DNA from: a virus
IMG/VR virus record: IMGVR_UViG_3300022752_000358
Coordinates: 1 to 25,412 of that record
Strand: one strand, 5' to 3'
Length of the DNA stretch: 25,412 nucleotides
A model generated the notes under the pieces. The model had not been told where the DNA came from. It searched no databases and saw only the letters and a program-made list of their open reading frames with translations. Positions 15,502-21,898 of this stretch are shown piece by piece. Each line of letters starts with the position of its first letter. Positions within the stretch are counted from its first letter, which is position 1. The position numbers were made by a program, and so were the translations under genes.

Positions 15502-16911
15502 ATGAATTTTGACGATACAACCCCATACGATATTTTAACTGAGAAGTGGGAACCAGTCCTCGGACACAATGCTCTTCCCTCTATCGAAGATACTTACAAG
15601 AAGAAGGTAACTGCTGTTCTACTTGAGAACCAAGAGCAAGCTCTTCGTTCACAGAGACTAACCGAAGACAACACCCTCGGTGGAGTCATCAGCAATGTTT
15701 CTAGCCCAGCTTCAACCTCAATCGCTGGTTACGATCCAATCCTAATCAGCCTCGTTCGTCGCGCAATGCCAAACCTCATTGCTTACGACATCTGCGGCGT
15801 TCAGCCCATGACCGCTCCAACCGGACTCATCTTCGCAATGCGTCCCAAGTACGATCCAGCCCAAGCAGTACACCGTAAGGAAGCAATGTTCCAGGAACCA
15901 TTCGTACCCTTCGGTGGCTCTGGTGGCTTTACTGGTTCTTACGGCATCAGCGGCAATTATCCTGCCTACGATGAGACTTATGGTCTAACCCTATTCGCTG
16001 GTACTACTGGTGCAACTAGAATCGCTGCTAATCTTGCTGGAGATAACTTCAAGGGCATGTTAGTAGGTGAAGCCGAAAATCTCGGTGGTAGCGGAAAGTC
16101 TTTCGCTGAAATGGCCTTCACTATCGATAAGGTTGCTGTTCAGGCTAAGACTCGCGCTCTAAAGGCCGATTACACCACTGAACTTGCTCAGGACCTCAAG
16201 GCTGTTCACGGACTTGATGCTGAAACCGAACTCGCCAACATTCTCAGCACTGAAATTCTTGCTGAAATCAACCGCGAAGTCGTTCGTTCAATCTACAATG
16301 TCGCCAAACTAGGCTGCAAGCAAACTGACCTAAGCTCAAACGGATTTGGTGGTGGTGTTTATGACCTCCTAACCGACTCAGACGGTCGTTGGTCAGCTGA
16401 ACGCTTCCGTGGCCTCATGTTCCAGATCGAACGCGAAGCAAACCAGATCGCCAAGGAAACTCGTCGCGGTAAGGGTAACTTCATCGTCTGCTCGTCAGAT
16501 GTTGCTTCAGCCCTCGCAATGGGTGGTTGGCTAAACATCAGCCCAGCTCTAAACAACCAGCTTGAAATTGATGACACTGGCAATACCTTTGCTGGCGTAC
16601 TCAACGGCAAGATGCGCGTTTATATCGATCCTTATGTCCAGTCTGGTGTAGATTTCGTTTGCGTCGGCTATCGTGGTGCAAGCCCATACGACGCTGGCCT
16701 CTTCTACTGCCCCTATGTCCCGCTCCAGATGGTCCGTGCAGTCGATCCTGACACCTTCCAGCCCAAGATCGGCTTCAAGACCCGCTACGGCATGGTTGCT
16801 AATCCGTTCGTTCTCAACAACGGAACTCCAGACGGCGAAACTTTAACCGCCAATATCAACCAGTACTACCGCATCTTCCGTGTTACCAACCTCCACGGCA
16901 ACACCAACTGA
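15502..16911 (+). CDS. 23: Major capsid protein gp23
   Basis: This is the hexamer-forming shell protein of the head (HK97 fold). It has 469 residues against 521 in T4. The family core is clear: RRAMPNLIAYDICGVQPM followed by APTGLIFAMRPKY near 85-115, then AEMAFTIDKVAVQAKTRALK, YTTELAQDLKAVHGLDAETE, and the closing GFKTRYGMVANPF. The N-terminal propeptide probably ends at LTE/D (53-56), where the usual Ala or Gly after the cut is Asp. Codon use differs from most neighbours: positions 16741-16800 contain 35 G/C in 60 and C-ending codons dominate, as expected for the most abundant protein. It has a strong ribosome site (AGGAG), a perfect late box, and a strong terminator right after it. No gp24 vertex paralogue is seen in the window. 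Confidence 0.98.
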   Translation: MNFDDTTPYDILTEKWEPVLGHNALPSIEDTYKKKVTAVLLENQEQALRSQRLTEDNTLGGVISNVSSPASTSIAGYDPILISLVRRAMPNLIAYDICGVQPMTAPTGLIFAMRPKYDPAQAVHRKEAMFQEPFVPFGGSGGFTGSYGISGNYPAYDETYGLTLFAGTTGATRIAANLAGDNFKGMLVGEAENLGGSGKSFAEMAFTIDKVAVQAKTRALKADYTTELAQDLKAVHGLDAETELANILSTEILAEINREVVRSIYNVAKLGCKQTDLSSNGFGGGVYDLLTDSDGRWSAERFRGLMFQIEREANQIAKETRRGKGNFIVCSSDVASALAMGGWLNISPALNNQLEIDDTGNTFAGVLNGKMRVYIDPYVQSGVDFVCVGYRGASPYDAGLFYCPYVPLQMVRAVDPDTFQPKIGFKTRYGMVANPFVLNNGTPDGETLTANINQYYRIFRVTNLHGNTN

Positions 16912-16938
16912 TAAGTAGTAGTATCTAAGACTTCGGGG

Positions 16939-16970
16939 ACGGGAGCCAGAAATGGCTCCCGTTTTCTTTT
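16939..16970 (+). terminator. Strong intrinsic terminator after gp23
   Basis: A perfect 10-bp stem (arms ACGGGAGCCA and TGGCTCCCGT, 16939-16948 and 16953-16962) closes a GAAA tetraloop at 16949-16952 and runs into TTTTCTTTT at 16962-16970. It ends the head-gene transcript 28 bases after the capsid stop codon. The next gene starts 12 bases after it. Confidence 0.93.
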
Positions 16971-16981
16971 CTACATAGTAT

Positions 16982-17491
16982 ATGCCTGGTAATAATATTT
17001 CCAATCTTGGTCAGAATTTCTTTCATTTTGAATTGGCAAGAATTCCAAATATTATTTACAATGTTCAAGAAGTGGCTTTACCAAATCTTACTATGGCCGA
17101 TCAAGATCAGCCAACAACTCTTGGTATCCCCATAAAAAGACCAATAGGCGCATATAAATTCGACAATCTTCAAATTTCTTTTTTGGTTGATGAGAATATG
17201 AATAATTGGTTAGAAATTTATAAATGGATGCGTCATTTGGGAAATATTGATAGTGATTGTACAAATAACTCATTACCATTTTCTAGATGGATGACAACTG
17301 CTACTCTTCACATCACAAAAGGAACATATAAAGATAACTTGAAGGTTATATTTCAAGAAATTTTTCCTATAGCTCTTTCTGGCCTTAGATTTACATCTAC
17401 AGCTGCTTCTTATCAGCCGCAAATAGCGACTGCAACTTTTTCCTATACTTATTACAGATTTGAACCAGATCCAGGCAATATAACTAGTTGA
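16982..17491 (+). CDS. Tail-tube-like virion protein
   Basis: This is a 169-residue beta-rich protein with the layout of the phage tail-tube fold. It has FFHFELARIPNIIYNVQEVA near the N-terminus, ALPNLTMADQDQPT, KFDNLQISFLVDENMNNWLE then IYKWMRHLG in the middle, and a C-terminal FPIALSGLRFTST with paired strands (ATATFSYTYYRF). The VDEN-x2-NWLEIYKW segment is typical of tube-like structural proteins in T4-type phages. It is more distant from the two tube genes at 10182-11241 than they are from each other. In cyanophages the gene between gp23 and uvsY is usually called tail completion gp3, so gp3 is an alternative. It has no ribosome site and lies just past a strong terminator, preceded by CTACATAGTATATG. 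Confidence 0.65.
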   Translation: MPGNNISNLGQNFFHFELARIPNIIYNVQEVALPNLTMADQDQPTTLGIPIKRPIGAYKFDNLQISFLVDENMNNWLEIYKWMRHLGNIDSDCTNNSLPFSRWMTTATLHITKGTYKDNLKVIFQEIFPIALSGLRFTSTAASYQPQIATATFSYTYYRFEPDPGNITS

Positions 17492-17514
17492 TTTTATTTA
17501 CTATTGTGTATACT
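17488..17514 (+). promoter_or_regulatory. Possible promoter for uvsY
   Basis: TTGATT (17488-17493) and TATACT (17509-17514) are spaced by 15 bases, shorter than the optimum, so the -35 part is weak. The -10 element ends six bases before the uvsY ATG, putting the expected start of the RNA on the ATG itself. Confidence 0.4.
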
Positions 17515-17520
17515 TAAATT

Positions 17521-17955
17521 ATGAATTTTGATGAATTAAAACAACAAGTACAAGAAGATCTCAAGATAGATTCCACAGAACTTGCCATTGAATCTGTAAA
17601 CACTCCACAGATCCATAACAAGTATCTACTCTTCCTTAAGAAGCACAAGGAAGCCCTTGCAGAGGATGAGAGAACCCTTCGCGTGATGAAGAAGTACAAG
17701 TGGCTCTATTATACAGGAAAGCTCTCTAAAGAGGAGCTAGACCAATTTAAGTGGGAGCCATTTGACCTAAATATTCTGAAAACAGATGTTGATAAGTTTA
17801 TTGACGCAGATGATGATGTTATCAAACTTGAGCGTCAGATCACAGAAAAGAAAGAATTAGTCAGTTACTTGGACGGAGTAGTAAAGATAGTCGCAAATAG
17901 ACAATGGAACATTCGTTCAGCGATTGAGTGGATCAAGTTCAGTCATGGCCAATGA
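17521..17955 (+). CDS. uvsY: UvsY recombination mediator
   Basis: UvsY loads the UvsX recombinase onto single-stranded DNA coated with gp32, and so starts recombination-dependent replication and repair. The 144 residues (T4 has 137) align along the family: FDELKQQVQEDLKIDSTEL at the start (T4 has LQEELKKDVFIDSTKL), a central Lys-rich helix with KKYKWLYYTGKLS, a DKFIDADDDVIKLERQI stretch (T4 has LSADKDVLKVDTSL), and the C-terminal RQWNIRSAIEWIKF. The ATG is fixed by an in-frame TAA two codons before it and has no Shine-Dalgarno sequence. It overlaps uvsW. UvsX and gp32 are not in the window. Confidence 0.93.
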   Translation: MNFDELKQQVQEDLKIDSTELAIESVNTPQIHNKYLLFLKKHKEALAEDERTLRVMKKYKWLYYTGKLSKEELDQFKWEPFDLNILKTDVDKFIDADDDVIKLERQITEKKELVSYLDGVVKIVANRQWNIRSAIEWIKFSHGQ

Positions 17956-19417
17956 AGAAGTAAAAATAGAAAAAATAGATGGTACATTCATCAAAATTCA
18001 TTGCGAAAATTCAGTAGCAAAAGAGCTATCCGATTACTTCACATTCAAAGTTCCTAATTCGCAATATTCCCCAGCATTCAAGCGTAGAATATGGGATGGT
18101 CAAATTCGCCTATTCAATTACTTCACTCGCAAGATCTATACTGGTCTAAGAAATAAAATTGTTCAGTTTTGTCTTGACAGACATTATGATTGCAAGTTTG
18201 AAAACTTTAAGGAAGAATTTTTTGAAGATTATAAGTCTTTTATTGATGCTCTACCTCTATACTCAGATTCTGGCCAAATCAAGCTCAGAGACTATCAGCA
18301 GAGGGCGGTGGAGATGGCTCTTGATCATAAGCGTAGCCTACTAATATCTCCGACTGGTAGCGGCAAGTCTCTTATCATCTATACGATACTGAGATATCTT
18401 CTAAGTAAGAATAAGAAGATCCTTGTCCTTGTTCCTACCACAAGTCTAGTTCACCAGATGCGTTCAGACTTTATTGAATACTCTGGCAAAGACTGGAATG
18501 CAGATAAGAATATTCATATCATCTATGCTGGTAAAGACAAGGAAACTACAAAGCCCATAGCAATATCAACATGGCAAAGTGTTTATGATCTTCCAGAAAA
18601 ATTCTTTGCCGAATATGATGCTGTTATTGGCGATGAATGCCATCTATTCAAGGCTAAGTCACTTGTTCGCCTAATGAATAAGCTCAGAAACTGTCATGTT
18701 CGCATTGGGACTACAGGAACGCTTGATAATATCCAGGTACATAAACTAGTTCTTGAAGGTCTATTTGGTCCACCGATTCGTGTTACAAGCACAAAAGATC
18801 TAATCGATAATAAAGTGCTTTCTAATCTTGATATCAATTGCATTCAATTGAAGTACGCAAAAGAAGAATGCGATAGCATGAAGAAGAAAACATATCAAGA
18901 AGAAATAGATTACATTATATCACATGAGAGAAGAAATAAAGTTGCAGAAAAACTTTGCGCTTCTCTCAAAGGAAATACTTTAGTTCTATTCTCGCAAGTT
19001 CAGAAGCATGGTCTTCCATTCTTCGAATCGATACAAAAAACTTGCAATGATAAGAAGTGTTATTTTATTTCTGGAATGACTGATGCTGAAGATAGAGAAC
19101 AGATTCGTAAAATTGTGGATAAGTCAGAAAATTCTATTCTTGTTGCTTCTTATGGAACTTGCAGCACTGGCATAAATATCAAGAACATTCACAACATTGT
19201 ATTTCTTCATCCGTCAAAATCAGTTGTGCGTGTTCTTCAGTCTATCGGTCGTGGTTTAAGAATGTCGGAAACAAAAGATCGTGTAATGGTCTTTGATTTG
19301 GTTGATGATTTAAGACACAAGAAATATCGAAATCATGCATTCAATCATTTTCTTGAGCGAATAAAAATTTACGAGAGCGAATCTTTTTCTTTTAATTTGG
19401 TTCCTATAGATCTTTGA
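17945..19417 (+). CDS. uvsW: UvsW RNA-DNA and branch-specific helicase
   Basis: This is a superfamily 2 helicase that unwinds origin R-loops and branched DNA, switching T4-type phages from origin-driven to recombination-driven replication. I start it at ATG 17945, eleven bases inside the end of uvsY, giving 490 residues; an in-frame TTG at 17924 would add seven. The N-terminal DNA-binding domain holds SPAFKRRIWDGQIRLF near 42-57. Helicase motifs are the Q-like LRDYQQRAVEMAL (114-126), Walker A SPTGSGKS (135-142), DECH (230-233), TGTL (257-260), and motif VI in SIGRGLRMS near the end. All are intact. T4 UvsW is of similar length. Confidence 0.95.
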   Translation: MANEEVKIEKIDGTFIKIHCENSVAKELSDYFTFKVPNSQYSPAFKRRIWDGQIRLFNYFTRKIYTGLRNKIVQFCLDRHYDCKFENFKEEFFEDYKSFIDALPLYSDSGQIKLRDYQQRAVEMALDHKRSLLISPTGSGKSLIIYTILRYLLSKNKKILVLVPTTSLVHQMRSDFIEYSGKDWNADKNIHIIYAGKDKETTKPIAISTWQSVYDLPEKFFAEYDAVIGDECHLFKAKSLVRLMNKLRNCHVRIGTTGTLDNIQVHKLVLEGLFGPPIRVTSTKDLIDNKVLSNLDINCIQLKYAKEECDSMKKKTYQEEIDYIISHERRNKVAEKLCASLKGNTLVLFSQVQKHGLPFFESIQKTCNDKKCYFISGMTDAEDREQIRKIVDKSENSILVASYGTCSTGINIKNIHNIVFLHPSKSVVRVLQSIGRGLRMSETKDRVMVFDLVDDLRHKKYRNHAFNHFLERIKIYESESFSFNLVPIDL

Positions 19418-19420
19418 GGA

Positions 19421-19428
19421 GATAAATA
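19421..19428 (+). promoter_or_regulatory. Putative late promoter box before Sm-like gene
   Basis: GATAAATA has one mismatch to the T4 late box and ends five bases before the next ATG (19434). A GAGGAG ribosome site at 19416-19421 lies upstream of it, so a transcript starting from this box would lack that site. The two signals therefore probably serve different transcripts, or the box is chance. Confidence 0.25.
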
Positions 19429-19433
19429 GTCAT

Positions 19434-20150
19434 ATGGAAACTACTTGCAGATTACTCAAGCTGAGAAGTGGGGAAGAAGTGTTATGTCTGCTAGCTGGAG
19501 AGAATGAATCTATGATTCATGTTCTTCGCCCAATGGTTATTAAGTCTCATATGACTTATGATACATTTGGAGTTACAAGAGAAATTACAGTTTTAAGAAA
19601 TTGGTTAGAATTTACTGAAGCAGAAGAAGTAGATATTCCAAAAGATCATATTGCTACTATTCTAAAACCAAGCGATAGCACGGTTACACTATATCAAAAT
19701 AGTATCCGTAAAGAAGATAAAACAAAAAAAGCAGTAGAAGAAGCTCAAAAGCAAATTGATGCGATTCTTTCTGATGAAGATAGTTTAAATCAAATGCTTA
19801 AGGATTTGATGGGTGGAGAACCTGGGCAAGACATAGAAAAATCAAAAGATACTCCGTCTAAACTACCAACAATGCCATTTCCTTTTGGAAATTCTGCAAA
19901 TACTGTTGGAATGTTCTTCTCTATACCACCAAATCTCTTTGAAGAACTTTTAGAAAATGGTCTTTTAGATTTTGATGCGTTTATGGGTCTTCCAGAAGAA
20001 GATGATGAAATGGAAGAACTTATTCCCGAGATGGAATTTATATCAGAAAAAGAAAAAGAAAAGATGAAGAGAAAGGGAATTAATTTAGAAGACTTCCCTG
20101 ATGATCCTCGTAAGTATATCGATGATATATCTGATGATACTAAAGAGTAA
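19434..20150 (+). CDS. Hypothetical protein with Sm/SH3-like N-terminal barrel
   Basis: This encodes 238 residues with no family I can name. Residues 1-85 form a string of short beta strands with the pattern CRLLKLRSGEEVLCLLAGEN, IHVLRPMVI, ITVLRNWLEF and DHIATILKPSDSTVTLY. That is how Sm/Lsm or SH3-type small barrels read (a K-x-x-x-G-x-x-V start, and a 'P-x-x-I' strand). Residues 95-120 are a charged helix. The C-terminal half is strongly acidic, with a Pro/Phe/Gly-rich middle (LPTMPFPFGNSANT) and a DEMEELIPEMEF tract. It lies between uvsW and gp55, where cyanophages also carry a hypothetical gene. A nucleic-acid- or protein-binding role is possible but unproven. A GAGGAG ribosome site overlaps the uvsW stop. 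Confidence 0.55.
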   Translation: METTCRLLKLRSGEEVLCLLAGENESMIHVLRPMVIKSHMTYDTFGVTREITVLRNWLEFTEAEEVDIPKDHIATILKPSDSTVTLYQNSIRKEDKTKKAVEEAQKQIDAILSDEDSLNQMLKDLMGGEPGQDIEKSKDTPSKLPTMPFPFGNSANTVGMFFSIPPNLFEELLENGLLDFDAFMGLPEEDDEMEELIPEMEFISEKEKEKMKRKGINLEDFPDDPRKYIDDISDDTKE

Positions 20151-20176
20151 CTAATTAGTTATAGATTCCCTTGTTG

Positions 20177-20203
20177 ATCGCCTACACAGCGAAGTGTATC
20201 GAT
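20177..20203 (+). other. Intergenic RNA hairpin upstream of gp55
   Basis: In the 105-base gap before gp55, ATCG (20177-20180) pairs with CGAT (20200-20203) and TACAC (20183-20187) with GTGTA (20194-20198). The stem has a small CC/T internal loop and a six-base loop AGCGAA. A TTTT run follows only after about ten bases, so it is a poor terminator. It may separate the uvsW operon from gp55 or shield RNA ends. Confidence 0.4.
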
Positions 20204-20214
20204 AAACCCCAATT

Positions 20215-20244
20215 TTGTCAATTGATTTTTTCTGGAATTATGAT
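20215..20244 (+). promoter_or_regulatory. Sigma70-like promoter for gp55
   Basis: TTGTCA (20215-20220) and TATGAT (20239-20244) each match the bacterial consensus at five of six positions and are 18 bases apart. The RNA would start near 20251, about five bases before the ATG. It would let host RNA polymerase transcribe the late sigma gene and the replication genes behind it before late genes are on. Confidence 0.6.
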
Positions 20245-20255
20245 ATTATTTGGCA

Positions 20256-20849
20256 ATGAGAAAAAAGAAAAAAATAGAAGAATCTGATGACATAATAGAG
20301 CCAGATTTAATACCCATAGTAGAGGAAGAGGAAGAAACATCCCACTATGTCGATAATAAAGAATTTTTGGCTGAGATGATAAAATGGAAAAAGAAATATA
20401 ATACAGCCGAAGAATCTGGAAGAAAAAAGCCTCCAGTTTCAAATTACATAGCAGAATCATTTTTAAAGATAGCAGAGCATCTTTCTTATAGACCAAATTT
20501 CATGAATTACCCCTATAGAGAAGAGATGGTGGGTGATGGGGTAGAAAATTGTTTGATGTATGCTCACAATTTTGATCCAGATAAATCAAAAAATCCCTTT
20601 TCTTATTTTACGCAGATTATATACTTTGCATTTCTAAGACGCATAGAAAAAGAAAAGAAGCAGTCTTACATCAAGTATAAGATAATGGAAGACAATGCCG
20701 ATGAAAGATTTCATCGATGGTTTAAAGAAAATTATTTTGCAAAAGATAGTTCAGCCAGTTTTAGAGAAATTTTTAATCTTACGGAAAACGATGTAAATCG
20801 TTTTACTGACGATAAAAAGAAGAAAAAGAAACTAAAAAATCGCAAATGA
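20256..20849 (+). CDS. 55: Late-transcription sigma factor gp55
   Basis: gp55 replaces host sigma70 on RNA polymerase and directs it to TATAAATA late promoters. It has 197 residues against 185 in T4. The diagnostic block is YVDNKEFLAEMIKWKKKY (T4 has YVNNKELLQAIIDWKTEL), then FLKIAEHLSYRPNFMNYPYR, EEMVGDGVENCLMYAHNFDP and NPFSYFTQIIYFAFLRRIEKEK, the sigma region 2-like helices. Both ends are Lys-rich: MRKKKKIEE and a final KKKKKKLKNRK. I choose ATG 20256 over the in-frame TTG at 20250. Neither has a Shine-Dalgarno sequence. The stop overlaps the gp47 ATG (ATGA). Confidence 0.95.
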   Translation: MRKKKKIEESDDIIEPDLIPIVEEEEETSHYVDNKEFLAEMIKWKKKYNTAEESGRKKPPVSNYIAESFLKIAEHLSYRPNFMNYPYREEMVGDGVENCLMYAHNFDPDKSKNPFSYFTQIIYFAFLRRIEKEKKQSYIKYKIMEDNADERFHRWFKENYFAKDSSASFREIFNLTENDVNRFTDDKKKKKKLKNRK

Positions 20850-21898
20850 AAATTGCAATAATTAACGATACTCATTTCGGCGCAAAGAACGATTCTCCAG
20901 TTCTATTGGAACATTTTATTCAGTTCTTTGAGAAGCAATTTTTTCCATATTGCCAAAAGAACAATATAGAAGAGATCATCCATCTTGGAGATTTTTTTGA
21001 CCGTCGTAAGTATGTTAATTTTAATACGCTGAACCAAGTTCGTACTAGAGTTATTGAGCCTATGGAAAAGATGGGTATGTCAATGAAGATTATCATTGGC
21101 AATCATGATACCTACTTCAGGAATACGAATAAGACAAATTCTCCACAGGAACTTCTAGAAAAGTATTTTCATATTGAAGTGGTAAATGAACCAAAGGAAC
21201 TTATCTATCCAGATGTTTCTATCGGTGCTGTTCCTTGGATGTGTGAAGATAATATGGATACCTGTGTTGAGTTTATAAAGAACACAAAGGCCCATATCTT
21301 ATTAGGTCACTTTGAGATTATCGGGTTTGAAGTTCTTCGTGGAGTTTATCATGATACTGGACTTCAGAGAGAAATGTTCGATAAGTTTGAAACTGTTATG
21401 TCGGGACATTTCCACCTAAAATCAAGACATAAGAATATCGAATATCTTGGCACTCAATATCAGATGGGTTTCACGGATGTTAATGAACGAAAAGGATTTC
21501 ATGTCTTCGATACCAAGACTAGAGATCTAGAATTTATCCAGAACACAGAAGAACTGTTTCATAGAATCGTTTATGACGATTCTCTATCTGATGAACTTGA
21601 GAAACTGGATTTTCCTAGTTTCAAGGATAAGTATGTACGGCTGATTGTCCAGAGAAGAAACAAGCCAGTCTTTTACGAAAAGTTCATGACAAAGCTGAAT
21701 GAAGCCAAACCGTATGATGTGACGGTCGTAGATGAAGAAATTGAAATAAATTATTCGTCTATTGATATTGATATGAATATGGATACAATAACGATGATCT
21801 GCAAAGAGATAGATGATCTATCCGAGATCACGAACAAAGACGATATCAAGAGTATCATTAAAGATCTTTATCAAGAATCCCTTACTATAGATGATTAA
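20846..21898 (+). CDS. 47: Recombination endonuclease subunit gp47 (Mre11/SbcD-like)
   Basis: This is the nuclease half of the gp46-gp47 complex, which resects double-strand breaks and origin-degraded host DNA to make 3' ends for UvsX. The 350 residues (T4 has 339) carry the calcineurin-like metallophosphatase motifs: D8 and H10 in INDTHFG, D49 in HLGDFFDRR, N86 and H87 in IGNHD, H155 in LLGHFE, and H188 and H190 in SGHFHLKS. All expected metal ligands are present. The C-terminal part is mixed-charge and probably contacts gp46. It overlaps gp55 by four bases and gp46 by eight. Confidence 0.96.
   Translation: MKIAIINDTHFGAKNDSPVLLEHFIQFFEKQFFPYCQKNNIEEIIHLGDFFDRRKYVNFNTLNQVRTRVIEPMEKMGMSMKIIIGNHDTYFRNTNKTNSPQELLEKYFHIEVVNEPKELIYPDVSIGAVPWMCEDNMDTCVEFIKNTKAHILLGHFEIIGFEVLRGVYHDTGLQREMFDKFETVMSGHFHLKSRHKNIEYLGTQYQMGFTDVNERKGFHVFDTKTRDLEFIQNTEELFHRIVYDDSLSDELEKLDFPSFKDKYVRLIVQRRNKPVFYEKFMTKLNEAKPYDVTVVDEEIEINYSSIDIDMNMDTITMICKEIDDLSEITNKDDIKSIIKDLYQESLTIDD

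Noticed and set aside
17924-17944. TTG start that would extend UvsW by seven residues
   Set aside because: The ATG at 17945 gives a natural N-terminus and a short overlap with uvsY. The extension is only the end of uvsY read in another frame.
19171-19178. CATAAATA inside uvsW
   Set aside because: It is internal to a conserved helicase gene, with the next start more than 250 bases away, so it is probably chance.
20250-20255. TTG start that would extend gp55 by two residues
   Set aside because: ATG 20256 is the more usual codon, and neither start has a ribosome site to favour the TTG.
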